A stretch of DNA of 5,257 nucleotides from Clostridia bacterium (GTDB lineage Bacteria > Bacillota_A > Clostridia > Oscillospirales > CAG-272), in the NCBI GenBank assembly GCA_017472105.1, contig JAFUQY010000356.1, positions 1 to 5,257 of the forward strand. Reading direction: 5' to 3'. Below are positions 1-5,257 of this stretch, piece by piece. Under the pieces are notes generated by a model, which saw only the letters and a list, made by a program, of their open reading frames with translations, was not told where the DNA came from and searched no databases. Each line of letters begins with the position of its first letter. Within the stretch, counting starts at the first letter, position 1. The position numbers and the translations under genes are program-made.

Positions 1-212
1 AACAGCTGCACGGGTATGGCGCCTGCGGCGGGCATTTTCAAGGGGAACGCTTGAACGGCCGAGATCCCTAAGAGCCCGGACGCGGAGGGTTCTTAGGCGC
101 CCCCGCGAGGGTACAAATTCAATTGAAAAGCGGAGCTTTTCTACCTAATCAAATCACGAACGGTTTAAACCATACGTAAGTAAAAAAAGAAAGAATAAAG
201 GAGCAATATCGT
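1..212. other. Non-coding leader region with successive hairpins
   Basis: No credible gene is visible. A 17-codon open end in frame 1 stops at 52-54 and cannot be identified. On the plus strand the stretch folds into consecutive small stems: TTCAAG/CTTGAA (37-42 with 50-55, 7-base loop); an 11-bp stem with one G-T wobble (67-77 with 87-97, 9-base loop); CCC/GGG closing a GCGA tetraloop (102-111); and GAAAAGC/GCTTTTC (125-131 with 135-141). Two perfect 10-base palindromes also occur, TTCAATTGAA (118-127) and GGTTTAAACC (162-171). No T-run follows any stem, so none is a classical terminator. The sequence turns AT-rich after about 112, as expected for a promoter and leader of the gene at 213. 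A TTGAAA at 123-128 could be a -35 box, but the matching -10 (TAATCA, 146-151) is poor. It could be the 3' part of a structured RNA or a 5' leader; I do not recognise an RNA family. Confidence 0.4.
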
Positions 213-1376
213 ATGCTATGCCCACACTGCGGGAAGGACAACGAATCCGGTGCTCAGCGATGCAGCCAGTGCGGCCGTGAACTGACCGGCACAAATGCCG
301 ATGCCGCACCGGAAACCAATTCTCCCATGCATGAATACCGCCCTGCGGATGTCCCGCCGGGTGTGCAGCTTACTCCGAAACGGTCGCCGCTCGGGAAATT
401 CCTCTCCGCATGCGCGCACGCCGTGTTCTATGTCATGCTCTTCGTCGGATGCCAGTCCGTGGTCGTCAGCGGATACCTCACCGCCGTCATGGCAGGCAAT
501 CCCGCCGCGTATGCGGAAACCGACGCCATGCTCGCACTCACGGAAAAGGTCAATGAGAAAACTGTCCTCATCCTCCTCATCTCCAACCTCCTCACCATCC
601 TCCTTGCGTGCCTCTTCATGCACATCAGACGGCGCGATCCCATGCAGGAAATGGAGCTGTGGCCCGTCAATCCCTTCCGCTTCGGGACGTTCGCCGTCTT
701 CGGTATGGCGATGAATGTCTTCGTCTCCGTCACGCTGTCCATGATTCCCCTGCCGGAGTCCGTGATCGAGCAGTTCAATACCCAGACCGCTCCCTTGTAC
801 GGCGAAATGCATCCCCTTCTGGAAATCCTCAGCGTCGCTGTCATCGCGGGCATCACGGAAGAGCTCATTTTCCGAGGTCTCGTCATCTCCCGTCTGAGAC
901 GGGGCATGGGTATGACGGCGGCTGTCGTGATTTCGTCCGTGATCTTCGGCGCCGCACACGGTTCCCTCATCGCTGTGGCGTATGCGACCCTGCTCGGACT
1001 CCTCCTCGGCGGACTGTACGCGAGATACAATTCCGTTGTCCCCGGGATCATCTTCCACGTGTTCTTCAATATGACGTCGTACTGGCTCCCGACGGAGGGC
1101 GTTGTCCTCATCGTGCTCTATGCCGCGTCCGTGGTGCTCATCGCGCTCGGCGTATGGCGTATCTTCGTGCGGTACCCGGTGTTCAATGATATTTTCACCG
1201 ACATCCGCGGGCTCATCAAGCCTGTCAACGACGAGGAAGCCGCGATTATTGCGGAAATCAAACGGCACCAGAAGAACGGCAGAATCACCGCGGATGAGCT
1301 GGAAGAGCTGAATGACCGGTGGGCGGAAAACCGGAAGAACCTGCGCCGTGACCGTAAATCCGGAAAGCGGAAATAA
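213..1376 (+). CDS. CPBP family intramembrane metalloprotease-like protein with N-terminal zinc ribbon
   Basis: A 387-residue multi-spanning membrane protein. The start is ATG 213, preceded by AAAGGAG (197-203) at 9-base spacing. Residues 3-20 form a short zinc ribbon (C3-x2-C6 and C17-x2-C20), followed by a Pro-rich linker. About seven or eight hydrophobic segments follow from residue 65 to 318. The three signature motifs of the CPBP/Abi (CAAX protease and bacteriocin-processing) family are intact: EExxxR at E216-E217-R221, FxxxH at F245-H249, and HxxxN at H282-N286. Family knowledge suggests a membrane-embedded metal-dependent glutamyl protease related to Rce1. Substrates are usually unknown, and bacterial members are linked to bacteriocin immunity or peptide processing. 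The C-terminal 65 or so residues are charged and probably cytoplasmic. No bacteriocin-like peptide gene is visible beside it. The family call is firm; activity and substrate are inference. Confidence 0.93.
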   Translation: MLCPHCGKDNESGAQRCSQCGRELTGTNADAAPETNSPMHEYRPADVPPGVQLTPKRSPLGKFLSACAHAVFYVMLFVGCQSVVVSGYLTAVMAGNPAAYAETDAMLALTEKVNEKTVLILLISNLLTILLACLFMHIRRRDPMQEMELWPVNPFRFGTFAVFGMAMNVFVSVTLSMIPLPESVIEQFNTQTAPLYGEMHPLLEILSVAVIAGITEELIFRGLVISRLRRGMGMTAAVVISSVIFGAAHGSLIAVAYATLLGLLLGGLYARYNSVVPGIIFHVFFNMTSYWLPTEGVVLIVLYAASVVLIALGVWRIFVRYPVFNDIFTDIRGLIKPVNDEEAAIIAEIKRHQKNGRITADELEELNDRWAENRKNLRRDRKSGKRK

Positions 1377-1410
1377 CATGTATGGAAATATCATCGGTGT
1401 AAACTGGACG

Positions 1411-1494
1411 GCGGTCGACCGCGAGGGATCGACCCTACGGTATTTCCGGGAAAATTGCGTATATTCTGTAGGGCTGACCCTTGCGGTCTGCCGC
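1411..1494. repeat. Inverted pair of GTAGGG-type palindromic repeat units
   Basis: Two copies of the same roughly 28-base motif face each other in the gap before cysS. The left copy (1411-1438) reads on the minus strand and the right copy (1468-1494) on the plus strand. Each begins GTAGGG and continues into its own small hairpin, with two GGnCnnnC-type arms around a CYYGC centre. The arms also pair with each other apart from a few mismatches and one single-base offset, so the 84-base segment can form a long imperfect hairpin around a 29-base AT-richer centre (1439-1467). This resembles the short palindromic intergenic repeats (REP- or MITE-like) I remember from clostridial genomes; that link is from memory. 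A related third unit lies at 4243-4268. There is no open reading frame inside and no clear target-site duplication. It might act as an mRNA-stabilising or terminating hairpin between the two genes. Confidence 0.7.
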
Positions 1495-1541
1495 AGATAA
1501 ATTAAAAAATACATCATCAACATACAGGAGAACCTGACAAC

Positions 1542-3023
1542 ATGAAACTCTACAATACTCTTACCCGTACCCGCGACGAATTTGTGACACATGAGCCCGG
1601 CAAGTGCAAGATGTACACCTGCGGCCCGACCGTGTACCATTTCGCTCATATCGGCAACCTGCGCTCCTACATCATGGAGGACGTACTGGAAAAATACCTC
1701 AGCTACACCGGGCTGGAAGTCACCCGCTGCATGAACATCACCGACGTCGGTCACCTTTCTTCCGATGCGGACACCGGTGAAGACAAGATGCTCAAGGGTG
1801 CAAAGCGTGAAAAGAAGACCGTTATGGAGATCGCGAAGTTCTATACCGACGCGTTCTTTGCGGACTGCGGCAAGCTGAACATCAAGATTCCCGAACTCGT
1901 TGTTCCCGCGACTTCCTACATCCCCCAGTTTATCGAAATGGTCGAAAAGCTCCTTGAAAAGGACTACGCGTACGTCGCTGACGGAAACGTCTACTTCGAT
2001 ACCTCCAAGCTCGACGAATATTACGTCTTCAACAAGCACGACGCGGAAGACCTCGAAGTCGGTGTCCGTGACGGCGTTGAGGAAGACCTCGCGAAGCGCA
2101 ACAAGACTGACTTCGTTCTGTGGTTCACCAAGTCCAAGTTCGAGGATCAGGAGCTGAAGTGGGATTCTCCGTGGGGCGTCGGTTATCCCGGATGGCACAT
2201 CGAATGCTCCGCGATTTCCCTCAAAAACCTCGGCGAATACCTCGATATTCACTGCGGCGGCATTGACAACGCGTTCCCGCATCACACCAACGAAATCGCG
2301 CAGTCCGAGGCGTATCTCGGTCATCCGTGGTGCACGCACTGGTTCCATGTCCTGCATCTGAATACCCAGTCCGGCAAGATGTCCAAGTCCACCGGCGAGT
2401 TCCTGACCGTGTCCCTCCTCGAGGAAAAGGGCTACAACCCGCTCGTTTACCGCCTCTTCTGCCTCCAGTCCCACTACCGCAAGTCCCTTGTATTCAGCTG
2501 GGAAGGCATGGACGGCACCAAGACCGCTTACAACAAGCTCATCGCAAAGATCGCGGGTCTGAATCCCGATGCATCCGACGCCGTTGATGAAGCCGTTTTC
2601 GCATCCCTGAAGCAGAAGTTCACCGACGCCATGGACAACGACCTCAATACCGCTCTCGCTGTGACTGCGCTGTACGACGTTCTCAAGGCGAAGACGAACG
2701 ACGCGACCAAGATCGCTCTGCTGAAGGATTTCGATACCGTCCTGTCCCTGAATCTGCTCGAAGAAGCCGCAAAGGTCCGTGAAGCCAACAGGAAGGCTGC
2801 TGAGGCCGCAAAGAACGCTCCCGCCGCTGCTCTCGTCATCACCTGCGGTACCGAAGGCGTCGCGGATGACATGAAGGCGAAGGTGGAAGAACTCATCAAC
2901 GCACGTGCGGACGCGAAGAAGGCAAAGGATTTCGCAAAGGCTGACGCAATCCGTGACGAACTTTCCGCGATGGGTGTCGCAATCGTTGACGTCAAGGGCG
3001 GCGTGAACTGGACGCTGGCGTAA
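1542..3023 (+). CDS. cysS: Cysteinyl-tRNA synthetase
   Basis: A complete class I aminoacyl-tRNA synthetase of 493 residues, slightly longer than the E. coli enzyme. It activates cysteine with ATP and charges tRNA-Cys in the cytoplasm. The start is ATG 1542, with CAGGAG (1525-1530) 11 bases upstream. Visible signatures are the HIGH-type motif H36-I-G-N39, the KMSKS loop (279-283), and the zinc ligands that recognise the cysteine thiol: C27 in TCGPTVY, C222 in HIECSA, H247 in FPHHTNE, and E251. The 25-residue spacing from C222 to H247 matches E. coli C209 to H234. A DALR-like helical region follows, with the tail motif AKADAIRDEL (465-474). Codon choice is strongly biased: in-frame TTA, CTA and TCA are absent, consistent with high expression. 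No T-box leader is visible upstream; the gap holds inverted repeats instead. The usual Firmicutes follower mrnC is absent. Confidence 0.98.
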   Translation: MKLYNTLTRTRDEFVTHEPGKCKMYTCGPTVYHFAHIGNLRSYIMEDVLEKYLSYTGLEVTRCMNITDVGHLSSDADTGEDKMLKGAKREKKTVMEIAKFYTDAFFADCGKLNIKIPELVVPATSYIPQFIEMVEKLLEKDYAYVADGNVYFDTSKLDEYYVFNKHDAEDLEVGVRDGVEEDLAKRNKTDFVLWFTKSKFEDQELKWDSPWGVGYPGWHIECSAISLKNLGEYLDIHCGGIDNAFPHHTNEIAQSEAYLGHPWCTHWFHVLHLNTQSGKMSKSTGEFLTVSLLEEKGYNPLVYRLFCLQSHYRKSLVFSWEGMDGTKTAYNKLIAKIAGLNPDASDAVDEAVFASLKQKFTDAMDNDLNTALAVTALYDVLKAKTNDATKIALLKDFDTVLSLNLLEEAAKVREANRKAAEAAKNAPAAALVITCGTEGVADDMKAKVEELINARADAKKAKDFAKADAIRDELSAMGVAIVDVKGGVNWTLA

Positions 3024-3057
3024 GTTTGACGGATTTCCGCGAAGGGAGGTGTGCGGC

Positions 3058-3453
3058 TTGCAAAAATATCTCCGCATTCTGCCGTTTCTGGCGGTGACGG
3101 CGGCGGATTTCTGGCTGATTCCGCTGTTCTTGAACGAAACGAATGTCATGCTCCTCGTGCTTTGCGTGATGCCGTTTGTGTGCTTCGTGACGTCGTATGT
3201 CTGCGGGCTGGTGTGCTCGTTTCAGCCGATGTACCTCTTCGGGGTGGAAATGCTCTTTCTGCCGACGGTGTGGGTCTACTACAACGAATCGGCGATGGTT
3301 TACATGCTCGTTTACGCAGTCATCGCGGCGCTCGGATGTGCTGTCGGCGCACTCATGAAGAAGGCGTTCGCGCAGAAAACGGATGCCGCCGAAGATGCAT
3401 CACAGCCTGAGGAAACACAGGATAACGCCGCCGAAACAACAACGGACAACTGA
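3058..3453 (+). CDS. Small four-helix membrane protein of unknown function
   Basis: I do not recognise this gene. I chose TTG 3058 because GGGAGG (3044-3049) sits 8 bases upstream; a GTG at 3049 in the same frame overlaps that site and is less likely. The product is 131 residues. Four hydrophobic segments are visible at about 7-25, 30-53, 59-75 and 80-100, with a short Asn/Glu-containing turn between the first two (NET, 26-28). A two-Lys boundary (101-102) precedes an acidic, Asp/Glu/Thr/Gln-rich tail of about 25 residues that is probably cytoplasmic and disordered. There is no signal peptide and no catalytic motif. It begins 34 bases after cysS and ends 17 bases before the hydrolase, so co-transcription with both is likely. 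It uses more G-ending codons (GTG, CTG, GCG) than cysS, suggesting weaker expression selection. The gene is probably real; the function is open. Confidence 0.8.
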   Translation: MQKYLRILPFLAVTAADFWLIPLFLNETNVMLLVLCVMPFVCFVTSYVCGLVCSFQPMYLFGVEMLFLPTVWVYYNESAMVYMLVYAVIAALGCAVGALMKKAFAQKTDAAEDASQPEETQDNAAETTTDN

Positions 3454-3470
3454 TCCGGAAAGGAATACCG

Positions 3471-4190
3471 ATGGAAAAGATCATTACTGCGGAAAATTTC
3501 CGAAATTTCGCCTATGCGAACGACAATATCTGCGCAAAGCCCATCCGCGGAATCGCGCTCGATTTCTTCGGACTCGGCGGCGCGGCAATGTACTGGGATG
3601 AAACCGATGCCGGACGCTTCTATGCACAGCACGGGATCCTCCTCATCGTGCCTTACAACAACCCGTGGGCGTGGATGAACCGTCAGGCGGTCGCTTATAC
3701 GGACGAGCTCGTCGACGTCATGATGGAAAAGTATGACCTGTCCGACAGCACTCCCATCGTTTCCACCGGCGGAAGCATGGGCGGTCTCTCTGCACTCGTC
3801 TATACCGCATACGCAAAGCGGACTCCGATGGCGTGCGTCGCAAACTGCCCCGTGTGCGATCTGCCGTACCATTTCACCGAACGTCCCGATCTGCCGCGTA
3901 CGCTCTACTCTGCGTTCTGGAATTACGAAGGCACCATGGACGACGCCCTCCGCGAAACTTCACCCCTGCACCTCGCACTCGCCGGCAGAATGCCCGACGT
4001 GAAATATACCCTCTTCCACTGCACAGCCGATCAGGCCGTGAACAAGGAAATGCACAGCGATAAATTCGTTGATGCAATGACCGACCGTGTCGTCACATAC
4101 CACGTTGTACCGGATCGAGGACACTGCGACCTTACGCCGGACATGTGGGAGAAGTACAGAGCAGCAGTCGTCGCAGCCGTGAAGGAGTAA
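3471..4190 (+). CDS. Alpha/beta hydrolase, prolyl-oligopeptidase-like serine esterase or peptidase
   Basis: A 239-residue cytoplasmic protein. The start is ATG 3471, with AAAGGA (3459-3464) 6 bases upstream. It shows the alpha/beta hydrolase plan: an early strand and oxyanion-loop candidate (ALDFFGLGG, 29-37), a nucleophile elbow GGSMGG with Ser102, a candidate acid Asp187 in a TADQAVN loop, and His218 in DRGHCD. Spacing and order fit a Ser-Asp-His triad. The length suits a compact hydrolase without an N-terminal propeller. There is no signal peptide or membrane segment, so it probably acts inside the cell; the substrate cannot be read from sequence. A cysteine cluster C122-x3-C126-x2-C129 follows the elbow helix, where the next strand should lead to the active-site rim, which is unusual. 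The 17-base gap from the small membrane-protein gene suggests one operon. The fold is confident; the specific activity is not. Confidence 0.9.
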   Translation: MEKIITAENFRNFAYANDNICAKPIRGIALDFFGLGGAAMYWDETDAGRFYAQHGILLIVPYNNPWAWMNRQAVAYTDELVDVMMEKYDLSDSTPIVSTGGSMGGLSALVYTAYAKRTPMACVANCPVCDLPYHFTERPDLPRTLYSAFWNYEGTMDDALRETSPLHLALAGRMPDVKYTLFHCTADQAVNKEMHSDKFVDAMTDRVVTYHVVPDRGHCDLTPDMWEKYRAAVVAAVKE

Positions 4191-4242
4191 CGCAGAATCC
4201 TCGGCAGCTGTGCGGTGTGTAATGCATAGTTCGTTTTAGTTT

Positions 4243-4268
4243 CGGCGGCACCAAGGCACCGCCCTACA
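4243..4268 (-). repeat. Third copy of the GTAGGG-type palindromic repeat
   Basis: Read on the minus strand this begins TGTAGGG and continues GCGGTGCC-TTG-GTGCCGCC. That is the same layout as the two units before cysS: a GTAGGG head, then two arms around a YYTG centre. On the minus strand the arms pair over about eight positions, two of them G-U wobbles, around CUUG. On the plus strand two of those pairs are lost, which suggests the folding form is minus-strand RNA. No inverted partner was found nearby, so this is a solo unit 53 bases after the hydrolase stop codon. It could help end or protect the upstream transcript, but there is no T-run after it. Confidence 0.6.
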
Positions 4269-4327
4269 CAGACCTCCACGGCGCGCGTGAGCCAAACTTC
4301 ACGTACGATTCAGGTAACGAGATCAAT

Positions 4328-4389
4328 TGAGCGCTCCACGGCTACGGCGAACAGGGTCTCGGTGGTCCCTGTGAGCCCTAGAACGCTCA
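4328..4389. other. Three-tier hairpin, possible structured RNA element
   Basis: Three nested perfect stems are visible: TGAGCG/CGCTCA (4328-4333 with 4384-4389), GGCT/AGCC (4340-4343 with 4374-4377), and ACAGGG/CCCTGT (4351-4356 with 4367-4372). A symmetric 6+6 internal loop separates the outer and middle stems. An asymmetric 7+1 bulge separates the middle and inner stems, and the terminal loop is 10 bases. The lower left arm also contains a competing 8-base palindrome GAGCGCTC (4329-4336). No T-run follows, so it is not a simple terminator. The family is unknown, and pairing by eye does not prove a conserved RNA. Confidence 0.35.
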
Positions 4390-4507
4390 TCTGATACATT
4401 GGTACGCACCAATCGGCATCGCACCCTCAAGTACAATCTGCAATTGTGCCCGTAGACAAGCAAACGAACAGCTTAAGCTGTACATAGTCAAAGAAAATCC
4501 CCTTGAA

Positions 4508-4572
4508 ACTGACGAAATCATATCCGTGTACTTACCGTAGAGAACCAAAACCTCGTCAGTCGAAAGTTTTTT
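4508..4572 (+). terminator. Possible terminator or attenuator: distant inverted repeat with T-run
   Basis: A perfect 8-bp inverted repeat, ACTGACGA (4508-4515) and TCGTCAGT (4553-4560), encloses 37 bases. Six bases later comes a run of six Ts (4567-4572). The stem is AT/GC balanced rather than GC-rich, and the loop is large, so it is not a textbook intrinsic terminator. If it ends plus-strand transcripts, only about 65 bases remain before the ATG at 4638, with no clear promoter among them. That would fit attenuation of the downstream gene better than simple separation. This is inference. Confidence 0.25.
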
Positions 4573-4576
4573 GCCA

Positions 4577-4596
4577 GGCTTTTTTTCAAAAAAGCC
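4577..4596. terminator. A/T-rich hairpin, possible bidirectional terminator
   Basis: GGC followed by Ts pairs with As followed by GCC: 4577-4584 with 4589-4596, 8 bp around a TTCA loop. A GC base and a T/A-rich upper stem resemble simple terminator hairpins, but no T-run follows on either strand. A T-run lies just upstream on the plus strand (4567-4572). The hairpin ends 41 bases before the ATG at 4638. It may act together with the preceding inverted repeat, and its function is unproven. Confidence 0.3.
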
Positions 4597-4637
4597 GCGT
4601 CCCCCTTTTACTAAAACCAAAGGAGTACCACATCACT

Positions 4638-5257
4638 ATGGAACAAATCTACACCATACCCGTCAATGAGGCGTTTGAGAAGGTGCAGGAGGAAGGCTTC
4701 TGTACGTGCCCGTTTTGTCTGATGTATAACCGCCTGGAGGACAATGAGCTGGATCTGATTCTGGGGGCATCCATGATGGAACCGGACGTACGGCTCAAGA
4801 CGAACGAAGCCGGATTCTGCGACACGCATCTCGGACTCATGTTCGGACGCGGCAAGAGACTCCCGCTTGCGCTCATGCTGGAAAGCCACCTCGACGCCGT
4901 TGCAAAGGATATCGAGGGCAATATGGGCATGTTCATCGCGAAGACCGGCGACAATACCGCGAAGCGCCTTGATAAGCTCGACCACAGCTGCTATATCTGC
5001 GACCGCATCGAGTATAATTTCTCCCGCATGATTGAGACAGCCGCGCTTCTCTGGCAGGCGGATCAGAAGTTCCACGATAAAGTCACGAAAGCGCCGTTCT
5101 TCTGCCTCAAGCACTACGGCCTGTTCGTGAAAGCCGCTAAGGATCGTCTCTCGAAGAAGGATTTCGCGGAATTTTATAAGACCGTCGCCGAGATCGAGAC
5201 GAAGTATTTCGATAAGCTCCGCGCGGATGTGTCGTGGTTCTGCAAGAAGTTCGACTA
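4638..5257 (+). CDS. DUF6062-like zinc-binding protein, 3' end cut by the window
   Basis: The reading frame is open from ATG 4638 to the window edge, 206 full codons plus two bases (TA). The site AAAGGAG (4618-4624) lies 13 bases upstream, slightly far but the best site, and no better start is seen. The opening YTIPVNEAFE and the pattern of Cys pairs match what I remember of DUF6062, a family of unknown function mostly in Clostridia; this is recognition from memory. The protein is soluble, with no signal peptide or membrane segment, and is mainly helical. Two similar halves are visible. The first has C24-x2-C27 and C61-x2-H64; the second has C118-x2-C121 and C156-x2-H159. This suggests two zinc sites made from an internal duplication. 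An extra C22 precedes the first pair. The family usually continues past this point, so the last codon is more likely Tyr than a stop. Confidence 0.88.
   Translation, partial: MEQIYTIPVNEAFEKVQEEGFCTCPFCLMYNRLEDNELDLILGASMMEPDVRLKTNEAGFCDTHLGLMFGRGKRLPLALMLESHLDAVAKDIEGNMGMFIAKTGDNTAKRLDKLDHSCYICDRIEYNFSRMIETAALLWQADQKFHDKVTKAPFFCLKHYGLFVKAAKDRLSKKDFAEFYKTVAEIETKYFDKLRADVSWFCKKFD

Larger units (their letters stand above)
4191..4637. other. 447-base non-coding block rich in inverted repeats
   Basis: No convincing gene is visible on either strand. In order, the block holds a third GTAGGG-type repeat (4243-4268), a segment resembling part of a group II intron domain V (4286-4311), a 9-base direct repeat CTCCACGGC (4274-4282 and 4334-4342), a three-tier hairpin (4328-4389), and a hairpin ATTGGT-acgc-ACCAAT (4398-4413). 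It continues with a perfect 14-base palindrome ACAGCTTAAGCTGT (4468-4481), a distant inverted repeat before a T-run (4508-4572), and an A/T-rich hairpin (4577-4596). Base composition becomes more AT-rich than the flanking genes after about 4390. The density of paired segments suggests a structured RNA, a decayed mobile element, or a long regulatory leader for the gene at 4638. I cannot tell these apart without a search. Confidence 0.5.

Noticed and set aside
96..114. Possible fourth, degenerate copy of the GTAGGG-type repeat (shared CGCGAGGG)
   Set aside because: Only eight consecutive bases match and the arm structure is missing, so it is not distinguishable from chance.
123..151. Sigma-A type promoter for the CPBP gene (TTGAAA, 17 bases, TAATCA)
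   Set aside because: The -10 box matches the consensus poorly and the spacer contains a hairpin, so it is not strong enough to annotate.
1377..1541. Possible T-box leader for cysS
   Set aside because: The gap is mostly the inverted repeat pair, with no T-box consensus bases and no terminator before the ribosome binding site.
216..3149. A 977-codon open frame on the minus strand across the CPBP gene and cysS
   Set aside because: Its codons align exactly with the sense codons of both genes, so it stays open only because TTA, CTA and TCA are avoided there; the stop at 216 is the CTA of the second CPBP codon. The product has no recognisable domain, while both sense genes have full family motifs.
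3834..3857. C-x3-C-x2-C spacing like a radical SAM iron-sulfur motif in the hydrolase
   Set aside because: The protein has a complete alpha/beta hydrolase elbow and triad, and the cluster follows it rather than sitting at the N-terminus of a TIM barrel.
4382..4540. A 52-codon plus-strand open stretch with a protein-like look near its end
   Set aside because: It has no ATG, GTG or TTG start with a ribosome binding site and no family match by eye. It could be a pseudogene relic, but that cannot be supported.
4387..4620. A 77-codon minus-strand frame starting at TTG
   Set aside because: It has no ribosome binding site, runs through the terminator-like hairpins (giving Lys- and Phe-rich residues) and has no recognisable motif.
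4611..5114. A 167-codon open frame on the minus strand
   Set aside because: It is codon-aligned with the DUF6062-like gene and explained by the same codon bias. The plus-strand product has the conserved Cys/His pattern.

Overview
The window looks like a piece of a moderately GC-rich Clostridia (Firmicutes) chromosome. The evidence is strong AAAGGAG/GGGAGG-type ribosome binding sites, a cysteinyl-tRNA synthetase with an HIGN signature as I remember it from clostridial enzymes, a zinc-ribbon CPBP membrane protein, and a DUF6062-type protein, a family I associate with Clostridia. A gut or rumen Oscillospirales-like genome is plausible, but this is inference. No phage, plasmid, CRISPR, tRNA or rRNA signal is visible.

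Layout. Positions 1-212 are non-coding with several successive small hairpins, and may be the 3' part of a structured RNA or a leader. Positions 213-1376 encode a CPBP-family membrane protein with an N-terminal zinc ribbon. Positions 1377-1541 carry two inverted copies of a GTAGGG-type palindromic repeat. Positions 1542-3023 encode cysS. It is followed closely by a small four-helix membrane protein (3058-3453, TTG start) and an alpha/beta hydrolase (3471-4190). The gaps of 34 and 17 bases suggest these three genes are co-transcribed. Positions 4191-4637 are a 447-base non-coding block rich in inverted repeats, with a third copy of the palindromic repeat. Positions 4638-5257 hold a DUF6062-like gene that runs off the end.

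How the genes work together: only cysS has a certain housekeeping role, charging tRNA-Cys. The small membrane protein and hydrolase appear to ride on its transcript, and nothing shows a shared pathway. The DUF6062-like protein has a duplicated Cys-x2-Cys / Cys-x2-His arrangement and is preceded by the most structured non-coding DNA in the window. That block is the best candidate for undescribed biology here. I found no convincing new multi-gene system. The remaining interest lies in the two structured intergenic regions and the repeat family.
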